From Glycomyces sp. NRRL B-16210 (GTDB lineage: Bacteria > Actinomycetota > Actinomycetes > Mycobacteriales > Micromonosporaceae), in NCBI RefSeq assembly GCF_000719515.1, contig NZ_JOGR01000004.1, positions 248,001-312,000 of the forward strand: a stretch of DNA of 64,000 nucleotides, written 5' to 3'. Under the pieces are notes generated by a model, which was not told where the DNA came from, made no database searches, and worked only from the letters and a program-made list of their open reading frames with translations. The translations under genes were made by a program, and so were the position numbers. Positions 1 to 8,407 of this stretch are shown here, piece by piece (within the stretch, counting starts at the first letter, position 1; each line of letters opens with the position of its first letter).

Positions 1-649
1 GGAAGGTCGCAGTCCAGGAGGGGACGGCGAAGATCGTCGCGAAGTTCTCGAAGCCGACCCAGTGGACGAGGTTCTTCGGCGGGAGGTTGTCGCGGTTGTA
101 GTCGGTGAAGGCGACGAGGATGCCGAACAGCACCGGCAGGACCGACATGAAGACGATCAGGAGCATGCCCGGGGAGAGCACGATGTACGCGAAGGAGTGC
201 TCCCACAGGCGCTTGAAGTAGGCGAGGGAGGACTGGCGGGGGCCGCCGTCGTTGAGGCGGCGCCGGTACCCGGCGGCGTCGCGGACGCCCCAGATCCAGA
301 CGATCGCCAGGAGCGCGAGGGTGAGCAGGCTGATGAGGCCGTTGGCCATGAGGACGATCGAGTTGTCGCCCTCGGTGAGGCCGGTGAGGGTCATCTCGCG
401 CGGCTTGGTGCCGAGGGTGATCAGGCCCCACAGGCCCTTGACGAAGAACCCGCCGTTGGAGCGCGGCGTGTAGTCCATCCCGGCGTAGTAGTTGCCGGAA
501 CCGATCTCCCAGCCGATCAGGGCGGCGAAGAAGACGAAGAAGAAGGCGGCCTTGCCCGCCTGGCGGTTGAGCAGTTGGCCCGACCCCCACACCAGTGCCG
601 AGGCGATGCCCGGCACTGATGCGGGGAGGCGTTGCTGAGCGGTGCTCAT
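1..649 (-). CDS. ABC sugar transporter permease, MalF/GanP-like (partial, 3' end outside window)
   Basis: Read on the minus strand from an ATG at 649, the frame stays open to the window edge, so the C-terminus is missing. The protein starts MSTAQQRLPAS and has several hydrophobic segments. A long loop with GMDYTPRSNGGFF lies between the first and second segments, and a later stretch LSPGMLLIVFMSVLPVLFG is followed by FTDYNRDNLPP. This N-terminal extension with an extracellular loop is typical of MalF-type permeases for maltodextrin or galacto-oligosaccharides. It lies 13 bp downstream of the solute-binding protein on the same strand and is probably co-transcribed with it. A partner MalG-type permease is expected beyond the window. 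Substrate is inferred from the neighbouring galactanases: beta-1,4-galacto-oligosaccharides released by GH53 enzymes. Family assignment is firm; substrate is inference. Confidence 0.85.
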   Translation of the reverse strand, partial: MSTAQQRLPASVPGIASALVWGSGQLLNRQAGKAAFFFVFFAALIGWEIGSGNYYAGMDYTPRSNGGFFVKGLWGLITLGTKPREMTLTGLTEGDNSIVLMANGLISLLTLALLAIVWIWGVRDAAGYRRRLNDGGPRQSSLAYFKRLWEHSFAYIVLSPGMLLIVFMSVLPVLFGILVAFTDYNRDNLPPKNLVHWVGFENFATIFAVPSWTATF

Positions 650-662
650 CTGCGGTGTCGCC

Positions 663-2015
663 CTACAGCCCGGCGAGTTCGTCGTAGCCGGCGACGGCGG
701 CGGCCGCGGCGTCGTCGGCCGAGGTCAGGTTGTCCCAGACGGCCACGGTCATCTCGTTGGCGGTGGACCAGAAGTACTCGGGCAGCTGCGGGAGCAGGTC
801 GGCCTGCGCGGACTGGGCGACGATGCCGGCCACGTGCGGGTCCTCTTCGAGGCCCTCGATGTGGGCGAGCAGGTCGGTGTTGAGCGCCGGGATCTGCCCG
901 GTGGTGGCGTAGAGCGCGGCGGCGCCCGCGTCGGAGGCCAGGAAGTTGGCGAACACGCGCGCGGCGGCCGGGTACTTCGTGTACGCGGAGACGGCGATGA
1001 CGTGCATCCCCGCGAAGGAGCTGGCCGGGTCGCCGGACTCGCTGGCGGGGATGGTGGTGACCCCGTACTCGAAGCCGTGCTCCTCGGCGCCGGCGTCGAA
1101 GGCGGAGAAGGCCCACGGGCCGGTGATGATGTACGGGGTGACGCCCGCGGCGAACTCGGCCTCGACGGTCTCGGGGGTCGCGTCGGCGCTGGGGACGTTC
1201 CACAGGTCGCGCAGGCTCGCGTAGTACTCCAGGGCCGGGATCAGCGAGGGGTCGTCGAAGCCGGGCTCGGCGACGTCGCCGCCGGGGTAGACCTGCCAGC
1301 CCATGGAGGACAGGACCGAGTAGGAGTAGTAGATCTCGCCGGGGACCCAGCGGACGGTCCACTGGTTCTTCGCCGAGTCGTTGTACTGCTCGGCGACGGC
1401 CCGGATCTCCTCCCAGGTGGTCGCGGGCTCCTCGGAGCCGGTGATCTCCTTGAGGAGGGTCTTGTTGTACATCAGGGCGATGGACTCGGTGGTGACCGGG
1501 ACGGCGTACATCCGGCCGTCCGAGCCGGTCACGACGCCGGTGAAGGTGTCGCTCATGCGGCTCTTGAGGACGTTCTCGTACTCGCCGAGGGGCGCGGCGG
1601 TGCCCTCCTCGATGGAGCGGGCGACCTGGTCGTAGAAGGTCATGAAGACGTCGCCGCCGTTGCCGGCCTCGCCGGCGAGGGACATCTCGGGGACCGCGTC
1701 GTTCTGGGCCACGAGCTCGTAGGTGAACTCGATGTCGGGGTAGACGTCCTTGAAGGCCTCCTTGAACGCGGCGATCTGCGCGTTCGCGAGGTCCTCGTTC
1801 TCGAACCAGAGCTTGAGGGGCACCTCACCCGAGGCGATCTCCTCCTCGATGACGTACTGCTGGGCGTCGGCGTCCCATTCGAGGTCGCCGCGCTCCTCTT
1901 CCTCTTCCGGGCCGCCGCAGGCCGCGAGGGTCCCCGCCGCCGCGACGCCGCCGCCGAGGGCGAGGAGGTTCCGCCGGTTGATCGAGGGTCCTGCGTGAGC
2001 ACCTTTGCTGCGCAT
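663..2015 (-). CDS. Extracellular sugar-binding lipoprotein of the ABC transporter
   Basis: The 450-residue protein carries a twin-arginine-like start (SINRRNLLALGGG) ending in a lipobox LAAC, then an acidic linker (EEEEERGD), so it should be an exported lipid-anchored substrate-binding protein. The mature part looks like the MalE/family 1 binding proteins: KLWFENEDLANAQIAAFKEA near the N-terminus, then FMTFYDQVARSIEEG and TPYIITGPWAFSAFDA. It precedes the permease in the same operon and is divergent from the GH42 and GH53 genes. That arrangement resembles the gan loci of Firmicutes (binding protein, permeases, GH42, GH53), so galacto-oligosaccharide capture is the likely job. A maltodextrin role cannot be excluded from sequence alone. 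Confidence 0.88.
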   Translation of the reverse strand: MRSKGAHAGPSINRRNLLALGGGVAAAGTLAACGGPEEEEERGDLEWDADAQQYVIEEEIASGEVPLKLWFENEDLANAQIAAFKEAFKDVYPDIEFTYELVAQNDAVPEMSLAGEAGNGGDVFMTFYDQVARSIEEGTAAPLGEYENVLKSRMSDTFTGVVTGSDGRMYAVPVTTESIALMYNKTLLKEITGSEEPATTWEEIRAVAEQYNDSAKNQWTVRWVPGEIYYSYSVLSSMGWQVYPGGDVAEPGFDDPSLIPALEYYASLRDLWNVPSADATPETVEAEFAAGVTPYIITGPWAFSAFDAGAEEHGFEYGVTTIPASESGDPASSFAGMHVIAVSAYTKYPAAARVFANFLASDAGAAALYATTGQIPALNTDLLAHIEGLEEDPHVAGIVAQSAQADLLPQLPEYFWSTANEMTVAVWDNLTSADDAAAAAVAGYDELAGL

Positions 2016-2099
2016 GTCTAGTCCTTGTCTCAGGTGAGGGAGTCCGGCGTCGTGCTGGGCCGTATACCGTGCCGGTCCAACTGATGTGCGCCACCAGAC

Positions 2100-2113
2100 T
2101 GTGAACGTTTACA
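2100..2113. promoter_or_regulatory. LacI-family-type operator, proximal to the binding-protein gene
   Basis: TGTGAACGTTTACA is one base away from the perfect palindrome TGTGAACGTTCACA, with the central CG typical of LacI/GalR-family operators. It lies 85 bp upstream of the binding-protein start in an AT-richer divergent intergenic region (2016-2306). A second copy is at 2260. No LacI-family gene is in the window, so the regulator must be encoded elsewhere. Confidence 0.6.
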
Positions 2114-2259
2114 CGAATCTAGCGATCTAGGCCTCACTTGGCAACCAAGTTTTGCACCCAATGGTCGTTTACGCGGCATAAATTCTTCATAGAACGATCA
2201 CAATTTTGACACGAATCCCGAGTGCATCGCAGGTTGCGGGAGATTCGAACATGGAGTAC

Positions 2260-2273
2260 TGTGCACGTTCACA
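2260..2273. promoter_or_regulatory. LacI-family-type operator, proximal to the GH42 gene
   Basis: TGTGCACGTTCACA matches 13 of 14 positions of the same palindrome as the site at 2100 and ends 33 bp before the GTG start of the beta-galactosidase, a position suited to repression. Two similar sites about 160 bp apart in one divergent region fit a shared substrate-induced repressor controlling both transport and hydrolase genes. Confidence 0.6.
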
Positions 2274-2306
2274 GGCATTTGTGCAAGGAACCTCACAGGA
2301 GACGCG

Positions 2307-4316
2307 GTGCAGACCATTCGCTACGGAGGCGACTACAACCCCGAACAGTGGCCCGAGGCGACCTGGAGGGAGGACGTGCGGCTCATGCGCGAGGCGGGCG
2401 TCGACCTCGTCAGCCTCGGCGTGTTCAACTGGGGCCTCATCGAGCCCGCCCGCGGCGAGTACGACTGGACCGACCTCGACCGGATCGTGGCGCTCCTGCA
2501 CGAGCACGGCATCGGGATCAACCTGGGCACCCCCACCTCCTCGCCGCCCGCGTGGCTGCGCAAGGCCCACCCCGAGATCCGCCTCGTGGACTTCGAGGGC
2601 CGCACCCTCGCCGGGGGCTCGCGCCACGGCGTGTGCCCCTCCTCCCCCGTCTACCGCGAGGCCTGCGCCGCGATCGTCGAGCAGCTCGCGGTCCGCTACG
2701 GCGCCCACCCGGGCGTCGAGCTGTGGCACGTGCACAACGAGTACGGCTGGGCCAACGTCGAATGCTACTGCGAGGTCTCGGCCCTGGCGTTCCAGGCCTG
2801 GCTCGCCGACAAGTACGAGGACGTCGACCGCCTCAACGAGGCCTGGGGCACCGCCTTCTGGGGGCTGGTCTACCGGTCCTTCGACCAGGTCGAGGCGCCT
2901 TCGGCCGCGCCTCCCGGGGTCAACCCCGCGCTCCGGCTCGACTGGAAGCGCTTCTCGAACGACCAGCACATCGCCAACTACCGGCTCCAGCGGGACGTCA
3001 TCGCGAAGCACTCGAAGGCGCCGGCGACCACGAACTTCATGATCCCCAACTGCGAGGGCATGGACTACTGGCGCTGGGCGGGCGAGGTGGACGTCGTCTC
3101 CAACAACCACTACCTCATCGCCGAGCGCGAGGACCACCAGATCGAGCTGTCCATGAGCGCCGACCTGACCCGCGCGGTCGCCGGCGGCCCGTGGATGATC
3201 ATGGAGCACTCCACCTCCGCGGTGAACTGGCAGCCGCGCAACATCGCCAAGACCCCCGGCGAGCTGCGCCGCAACTCCCTCGCCCACGTCGCGCGCGGGG
3301 CCGACGGCCTCATGTTCTTCCAGTGGCGGGCCTCCCGCGCCGGGGCCGAGAAGTTCCACTCCGCGATGGTCCCCCACGGCGGCACCGACACCGAGCTGTG
3401 GCGCGACGTGGTCGCGCTCGGCGGCGACCTCAAGGCGCTGTCGGCGGTGGTCGGCACCGAGGTGGGCGCCGACGTCGCGGTCCTGTGGGACTGGGAGGCC
3501 TGGTGGGCCCTCGAACTCGAGTGGCGCCCCTCGGTGGATCTGCGCTTCCGCGAGCGCGTCGAGGCCTACTACGCGAGCCTGTGGAAGCAGCACGTCACCG
3601 TCGACTTCGCCCACCCCGAAGCGGACCTGTCGGCCTACCGGCTCGTCGTCGCGCCCTCCTCCTACGCGCTCAGCGACGCCGCCTCCAAGAACCTGCGCGG
3701 CTACGTCGAGCACGGCGGGCACCTCGTCGTCTCCTACTTCTCGGGGATCGTGAACGAGCACGACACCGTCCACGCCGGACCGCACCCGGGGGCGCTGCGC
3801 GAGACCCTCGGACTGTGGATCGAGGAGTTCCACCCGCTCCGCGAGGGCGAGGGCCTCGCGATCGAAGCCGACCCCGGCGCCGGGGTCGAGTCCGCAGCCA
3901 GCGGCAGGCCGTGCCTCGAGACCGGCGCCAGGGGCCGGATCTGGTCCGAGCACGTGCGCCTCGACGGCGCCCGCGCCGTCGCCCGCTTCGCCTCCGGTCC
4001 CGACGCGGGCCGCCCCGCCCTCACCCGCCACGACCTGGGCCGCGGCACCGCCTGGTACGCCGCGACCGCCCTCGACGAGGCGACCGGCCTGGACGAGCTG
4101 CTCGCCACCGCCTTGGACGCCGCCGGGGTCGAACGACCCGCCGGCATCCCCGGCGGCGTCGAGTTCGTGCGGCGCGGCCCCATGAGTTTCCTGATCAACC
4201 ACAGCGATCAGGACGTCACCGTCCCCGGTCTCCGGGGCACCGATGTCCTCACCGGCGTCGCTCACCAGCGCAGCGTCCCGGTACCCGCCGGAGAGGTCGT
4301 CATCCTCACCGACTGA
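2307..4316 (+). CDS. ganA: Beta-galactosidase, glycoside hydrolase family 42
   Basis: The 669-residue protein has the usual GH42 length and signatures. RYGGDYNPEQWP at the N-terminus opens the (beta/alpha)8 barrel. HVHNEYGW places the acid/base glutamate at E145, preceded by N144, and MIMEHSTSAVNWQ places the nucleophile at E300. The trimerisation (class-I-amidotransferase-like) and C-terminal beta domains follow from about residue 390. There is no signal peptide, so it should act in the cytoplasm on imported galacto-oligosaccharides. Start is GTG with AGGAG at 2297. A GH53 gene follows 17 bp after the stop, so the genes form an operon. The symbol is by analogy with Bacillus ganA. Activity on beta-1,4-galactobiose is inferred from context. 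Confidence 0.93.
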   Translation: MQTIRYGGDYNPEQWPEATWREDVRLMREAGVDLVSLGVFNWGLIEPARGEYDWTDLDRIVALLHEHGIGINLGTPTSSPPAWLRKAHPEIRLVDFEGRTLAGGSRHGVCPSSPVYREACAAIVEQLAVRYGAHPGVELWHVHNEYGWANVECYCEVSALAFQAWLADKYEDVDRLNEAWGTAFWGLVYRSFDQVEAPSAAPPGVNPALRLDWKRFSNDQHIANYRLQRDVIAKHSKAPATTNFMIPNCEGMDYWRWAGEVDVVSNNHYLIAEREDHQIELSMSADLTRAVAGGPWMIMEHSTSAVNWQPRNIAKTPGELRRNSLAHVARGADGLMFFQWRASRAGAEKFHSAMVPHGGTDTELWRDVVALGGDLKALSAVVGTEVGADVAVLWDWEAWWALELEWRPSVDLRFRERVEAYYASLWKQHVTVDFAHPEADLSAYRLVVAPSSYALSDAASKNLRGYVEHGGHLVVSYFSGIVNEHDTVHAGPHPGALRETLGLWIEEFHPLREGEGLAIEADPGAGVESAASGRPCLETGARGRIWSEHVRLDGARAVARFASGPDAGRPALTRHDLGRGTAWYAATALDEATGLDELLATALDAAGVERPAGIPGGVEFVRRGPMSFLINHSDQDVTVPGLRGTDVLTGVAHQRSVPVPAGEVVILTD

Positions 4317-4333
4317 AAGCGAGCGAAGTTTCA

Positions 4334-5446
4334 ATGAAGAGACGAACCGCCCTCACCGCGGCCGGCGCCCTCGGCGCCGCGGCCGCACTCGCAGGCGCCG
4401 CGCCCGCCGCGCAGGCGCAGACCGCGTTCGCGCGCGGCGCCGACATCTCCAGCCTCGCCAAGTCCGAGGACTACGGCGGGGAGTACATGTGGTCCGACGG
4501 CTGGCGCGAGGACGCCATCTGGATCCTCTCCAAGAGCGGGGTCAACTGGATCCGGCTCAAGGTGTGGGTCGACCCCGCCGACGGCTACAACACCAAGTCG
4601 CAGGTCGTCGACCTCGCCTCGCGAGCGAAGGCCGCCGGGATGGACGTCCTGGTCGACTTCCACTACTCCGACTTCTGGACCGACCCGGGCCAGCAGGCCA
4701 AGCCCGCGGCCTGGAACTCCCTGGGCTTCAACGCGCTCAGGGACGCCGTCTACGACCACACCGCCGACGTGCTCGGCGGCCTGCGCTCGGCCGGGGTCAC
4801 CCCCGGCATGGTGCAGGTCGGCAACGAGCTCAACGGCGGGATGCTGTGGCCGGACGGGCGCTACGACCGGCTCGACCAGCTGGCGCAGCTGCTCACCGCG
4901 GGCGCCCACGCCGTGTACGACACCTCCCCGGCCTCCAAGGTCATGCTGCACCTCGCCGAGGGCGGCAACAACTCCCTGTTCCGGTGGTTCTTCGACGCCG
5001 CCAGGGACCGCGGGGTGCCCTTCGACGCCATCGGCGCCTCGTACTACCCGTACTGGCACGGCTCGCTCTCGGGGCTCCAGTCGAACCTGAACGACATGGC
5101 CTCCCGGTACGGCAAGCCGGTCTACGTCGTGGAGACGGCCTACCCGTTCAGCACCGGCGACCGCGACGGGCACCCGAACATCGTCAGCTCCTCGACCCCG
5201 GTGTCGGGATACCCGGCGAGCCCGGCCGGGCAGTCGAACATGCTCACCGCGATCGCCAACGTCGTCAAGAACGTCCCGAACGGCATGGGCCGCGGCGTGT
5301 TCTGGTGGGAGGCCACCTGGATCGCCGTGGACGGCAACGGCTGGGACCCGACCGACCCGAACAGCGGCAACGCCTGGGAGAACCAGGCGCTGTTCGACTT
5401 CTCATGGAGGGTCACGCCCGCGCTGCGGACCCTCGGCACCCTGTAG
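4334..5446 (+). CDS. ganB: Arabinogalactan endo-beta-1,4-galactanase, GH53 (copy 1)
   Basis: The 370-residue protein opens with MKRRTALTAAGALGAA, a twin-arginine-like export signal ending near AQAQ (about residue 29). The catalytic domain begins RGADISSLAK and shows the GH53 hallmarks VDFHYSDFWTDPGQQ, QVGNELNGG (acid/base E165) and VYVVETAYPF (nucleophile E267), ending ENQALFDF. It should cut beta-1,4-galactan in pectin or type I arabinogalactan outside the cell. It lies 17 bp after the GH42 gene and is followed by a second GH53 gene. The export route (Tat versus Sec) is inferred from the paired arginines. Confidence 0.94.
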   Translation: MKRRTALTAAGALGAAAALAGAAPAAQAQTAFARGADISSLAKSEDYGGEYMWSDGWREDAIWILSKSGVNWIRLKVWVDPADGYNTKSQVVDLASRAKAAGMDVLVDFHYSDFWTDPGQQAKPAAWNSLGFNALRDAVYDHTADVLGGLRSAGVTPGMVQVGNELNGGMLWPDGRYDRLDQLAQLLTAGAHAVYDTSPASKVMLHLAEGGNNSLFRWFFDAARDRGVPFDAIGASYYPYWHGSLSGLQSNLNDMASRYGKPVYVVETAYPFSTGDRDGHPNIVSSSTPVSGYPASPAGQSNMLTAIANVVKNVPNGMGRGVFWWEATWIAVDGNGWDPTDPNSGNAWENQALFDFSWRVTPALRTLGTL

Positions 5447-5477
5447 CGGCGCCGCCGCGACCCGACTTCCCCTGGTG

Positions 5478-5503
5478 GGCGGTCCCGCCCCAGCGGGACC
5501 GCC
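5478..5503 (+). terminator. Hairpin between the two GH53 genes
   Basis: An 11-bp perfect stem (GGCGGTCCCGC and its complement) with a CCCA loop is followed by GAAAACCCTCTCTCT. It sits between tandem GH53 genes, 35 bp before the second start. There is no clear U-run, so it may attenuate or stabilise the transcript rather than end it fully. Confidence 0.5.
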
Positions 5504-5537
5504 GAAAACCCTCTCTCTCACAAAGGAGCGCGACCTC

Positions 5538-6677
5538 ATGAAGCGCAGAACCGCACTCACCGCCGCCGGCGCCCTCGGCGTCGCCGCCGCGGCGGCCGGC
5601 ACCCCGGCACTGGCCCACGCGGCCCGCAATTGCAGTCCCGGACCCGCCCAGGGCGGCTTCGTCCGCGGCGCCGACATCTCCGGGCTCGTCAAGAACGAGG
5701 ACTACGGCGCGGTCTACCGCCGCGCCGACGGCACCCAGGCCGACGCCGTCGACATCCTCGCCGAAAGCGGCCTCGACTGCATCCGCGTCAAGGTGTGGGT
5801 CGACCCCGCCGACGGCTACAACACCAAGACGCAGCTCGTCGAACTCGGCCAGCGGGCCAAAGCCGCCGGGATGGACGTCCTGGTCGACTTCCACTACTCC
5901 GACACCTGGGCCGACCCGGGCAAGCAGTTCAAGCCCGCCGCGTGGGAGGACCTGAGCTTCGCCGACCTCAAGGGCGCCGTCTACGACCACACCGCCGAGG
6001 TGCTCGGCGCGCTCACCGACGCCGGGGTCACGCCGACGCTCGTGCAGGTCGGCAACGAGACCAACGGCGGCCTCCTGTGGCCCGACGGCCGCTGGGACCA
6101 GCTGGAGCAGATGGCCGAGCTGCTCGCGGCCGGATGCGAGGCGGTGGACGACGCCGTGCCGTCGGCGCAGGCGATCCTGCACCTCGCCGAGGGCGGCGAC
6201 AACGGCGCGTTCCAGTGGTTCTTCGACAACGCCGTGTCGCACGGGGTGCCGTTCGACGCGATCGGCGCCTCGTACTACCCGTACTGGCACGGCCCGCTCT
6301 CGGGCCTGGCCGCGAACCTCGACGACCTCGCGACCCGGTACGGCAAGCCGCTGTACGTGGTCGAGACGGCGTACCCGTTCACCACCGGCGACTCCGACGG
6401 GTTCCCGAACATCATCTCCGACGCCGAGCCGGTGGCCGGGTCCCCGGCGAGCCCGGAGTCCCAGTCGTACTGGCTGGAGGAGATCGCCGCGGTCGTCAAG
6501 GCCGTGCCGAACGGCCTCGGCCGGGGCGTGTTCTGGTGGGAGGCGACCTGGACGGGCGTCGAGGGCGCCGGCTGGGACCCGGCCGACCCCTCCAGCGGGA
6601 ACGGCTGGGAGAACCAGGCGCTGTTCGACTTCGACGGGAAGGCGCTCCCGGGGTTGCAGACCCTCGGGAGCCTCTGA
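5538..6677 (+). CDS. ganB: Arabinogalactan endo-beta-1,4-galactanase, GH53 (copy 2)
   Basis: This 379-residue protein is a close paralogue of the preceding gene. It shares the MKRRTALTAAGALG leader, RGADISGLVKNEDYG, VDFHYSDTWADPG, QVGNETNGG with the acid/base Glu, VVETAYPF with the nucleophile Glu, and the ENQALFDF end. It differs by an extra segment with a cysteine (RNCSPGPAQGGF) after the leader and a second cysteine in SGLDCIRVKVWVD, possibly a disulfide. Start is ATG with AAAGGAG at 5522. Tandem duplication followed by divergence is the simplest origin. Different chain-length or branching preference for galactan is possible but not shown by sequence. Confidence 0.94.
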   Translation: MKRRTALTAAGALGVAAAAAGTPALAHAARNCSPGPAQGGFVRGADISGLVKNEDYGAVYRRADGTQADAVDILAESGLDCIRVKVWVDPADGYNTKTQLVELGQRAKAAGMDVLVDFHYSDTWADPGKQFKPAAWEDLSFADLKGAVYDHTAEVLGALTDAGVTPTLVQVGNETNGGLLWPDGRWDQLEQMAELLAAGCEAVDDAVPSAQAILHLAEGGDNGAFQWFFDNAVSHGVPFDAIGASYYPYWHGPLSGLAANLDDLATRYGKPLYVVETAYPFTTGDSDGFPNIISDAEPVAGSPASPESQSYWLEEIAAVVKAVPNGLGRGVFWWEATWTGVEGAGWDPADPSSGNGWENQALFDFDGKALPGLQTLGSL

Positions 6678-6724
6678 GGCCTCACCGACCCTCACGGGCG
6701 GCCGCGCCGTCCGGCGCGAGTTCC

Positions 6725-6747
6725 CCCGGCGCCGTCCAGGCGCCGGG
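6725..6747. terminator. Hairpin after the galactan operon
   Basis: A perfect 9-bp stem CCCGGCGCC / GGCGCCGGG with a 5-nt GTCCA loop lies 48 bp after the second GH53 stop. It lacks a U-tract, as many actinobacterial terminators do. Confidence 0.5.
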
Positions 6748-6850
6748 AGGACCGGTCGGGCGGCGCGGCGGTTCCATGTGGCCGGATCGTTCCGGTTCGG
6801 GACGCGATCGTGCCTGAGCGGGAGGGGTTCGCGGGGGCAGCATTGGGGCC

Positions 6851-7444
6851 ATGAGAACCGCACTGCTCGTCATCGACGTCCAAGAGTCCTTCCGTCAGCG
6901 CCCGATGTGGGAGGCGATCAGCGACCCCGGGATCGCCGACCGGATCGACCCGCTCGTGGAGGCCGCCCGCGAGAACGGCGACCTCGTCGTCTGGATCCGC
7001 CACATCGAGCCGGGGACCGGGAACGTGTTCGACCCGGCCCGGGGCTTCGTGGAGTACCTGCCCGGCCTCAAGCCCGCCGAGGGCGAACCCGAGTTCCTCA
7101 AGACCGCGCACAACGCGTTCACGACCACCGGGCTCCAGCAGACGCTGACGCAGCGCGGCGTCCGGGAGGTCGTGGTCACCGGCATCCGCACCGAGCAGTG
7201 CTGCGAGACGAACGCCCGCGTCGCCTCGGACCTGGGCTACGCGACGGTGTTCGTCACCGACGCGACGGCGACCAACCCGATCGAGCACCGCGACGCGCCG
7301 CCGGGGCGCGGTCTGGACGAGATCCTGGCCGACCCGCGCACGCTCGGCACCGACGCGATCATCGAACGGACCGAGTACGCGCTCTCGGGGCGCTTCGCCG
7401 CGGTGACCGACGTCGCCTCGGCGGTGCGAGACTGGCGGGAGTGA
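6851..7444 (+). CDS. Cysteine hydrolase, isochorismatase family
   Basis: The 197-residue protein matches the isochorismatase-like hydrolase fold. ALLVIDVQESF carries catalytic Asp D9, FLKTAHNAF carries Lys K84, and VVTGIRTEQCCETNA carries the nucleophile C117 with the preceding cis-peptide loop. The family splits amide or ether bonds in small molecules (nicotinamide, isochorismate, ureas), and the exact substrate cannot be read here. Length is normal for the family. It is followed 19 bp downstream by a GlxA-type regulator, a frequent pairing in which the regulator controls the hydrolase. It is cytoplasmic, with no signal. Confidence 0.85.
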   Translation: MRTALLVIDVQESFRQRPMWEAISDPGIADRIDPLVEAARENGDLVVWIRHIEPGTGNVFDPARGFVEYLPGLKPAEGEPEFLKTAHNAFTTTGLQQTLTQRGVREVVVTGIRTEQCCETNARVASDLGYATVFVTDATATNPIEHRDAPPGRGLDEILADPRTLGTDAIIERTEYALSGRFAAVTDVASAVRDWRE

Positions 7445-7463
7445 ACCGCGAGGAGGGTGCGCC

Positions 7464-8375
7464 GTGACCGAAGTCGTCTTCGTGCTGCTCCCCCGCCTGC
7501 ACCTGCTCGACCTGGCCGGCGCGGCGCAGGTGTTCTCGACCGCGGCCGACGTTCTGCCCGAGGGGGCCTACCGGCTGCGGTACGTCGCCGAAGCGCTCGA
7601 AGTGCCGACCGCGCAAGGGGTCGCGCTCCGGGCCGAGACCGATTGGCCGCGCCTGGGGCCCGGCGACCTGGTGATGGTGCCGGGCTGGCGCTCGCCGGGG
7701 ACGGCGGGCGGGCCGCGGCTCTCGCGGGCGCAGGAGCGTCGGCTGCGCGAGCACCATGAGGACGGCGGCACCGTCGCGAGCGTCTGCTCGGGCGCGTTCG
7801 CGCTCGGGCAGGCCGGGCTGCTCGACGGGCGCCGGTGCACGACCCACCACGCGCTCCAGGACGAACTCGCGCGGCGCTTCCCGCGCGCGAGCGTGGTCCG
7901 CGACGTGCTCTATACCGAGGACGAGCGGGTGGTGACCTCGGCGGGGATCGCCAGCGGGATCGACCTCGCGCTGCACCTGGTGGCGGTGCGGCACGGGCCC
8001 GCCGCCGCGGCCCGGGTCGCCCGCGAGATGGTCGTCTTCGCGCGGCGCAACGGGCAGGAGCCGCAGGCGAGCGCGATGCTGCGGCACCGCTCGCACCTGT
8101 CGGACGCGGTCCACCGCGTGCAGGACCGCATCGACGCGGAGTTCGCCGAGCCGCTGCGGCTGGCGGACCTCGCGGCGCGGTCGGGATTGTCGCAGCGGAC
8201 CCTCACGCGGCAGTTCGGCGAGGCGACCGGGCTGACGCCGCTGCGGTACCAGTCGCTGCTGCGCCTGGAGCGGGCCGAGCACCTCATCGGGCAGGGCGCG
8301 ACGGTGGAGTCGGCGGCGCGCGCGGTCGGGTTCGCCGACGCGCGGATGCTGCGGCGCCTGCGGGCCGGGCGCTGA
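7464..8375 (+). CDS. GlxA-family transcriptional regulator (DJ-1/PfpI domain plus AraC helix-turn-helix)
   Basis: Of 303 residues, about 1-165 form a DJ-1/PfpI-like sensor domain with the nucleophile-elbow sequence VASVCSGAFALGQAGLLDGR (C108). Residues about 205-300 form an AraC-type DNA-binding domain (LRLADLAARSGLSQRTLTRQF). Start is GTG with a GGAGGG site just upstream, 19 bp after the hydrolase stop. The second helix-turn-helix ends early (VGFADARMLRRLRAGR), about 12-15 residues shorter than usual, so the C-terminus may be truncated. The likely targets are its own operon and the preceding hydrolase; the ligand is unknown. Confidence 0.86.
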   Translation: MTEVVFVLLPRLHLLDLAGAAQVFSTAADVLPEGAYRLRYVAEALEVPTAQGVALRAETDWPRLGPGDLVMVPGWRSPGTAGGPRLSRAQERRLREHHEDGGTVASVCSGAFALGQAGLLDGRRCTTHHALQDELARRFPRASVVRDVLYTEDERVVTSAGIASGIDLALHLVAVRHGPAAAARVAREMVVFARRNGQEPQASAMLRHRSHLSDAVHRVQDRIDAEFAEPLRLADLAARSGLSQRTLTRQFGEATGLTPLRYQSLLRLERAEHLIGQGATVESAARAVGFADARMLRRLRAGR

Positions 8376-8376
8376 A

Positions 8377-8400
8377 CGGCGGAGGCCGGAGCCTCCGCCG
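8377..8400. terminator. Bidirectional terminator hairpin
   Basis: CGGCGGAGGC, loop CGGA, then GCCTCCGCCG form a perfect 10-bp stem. It lies between the convergent GlxA-type regulator and DoxX genes, so it can serve both strands. Confidence 0.65.
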
Positions 8401-8407
8401 ACATCCC

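Noticed and set aside
62..619. Plus-strand frame opposite the permease gene
   Set aside because: It is rich in Glu, Gly, Asp and Arg as expected for antisense of a membrane-protein gene. The minus-strand frame has clear permease features.
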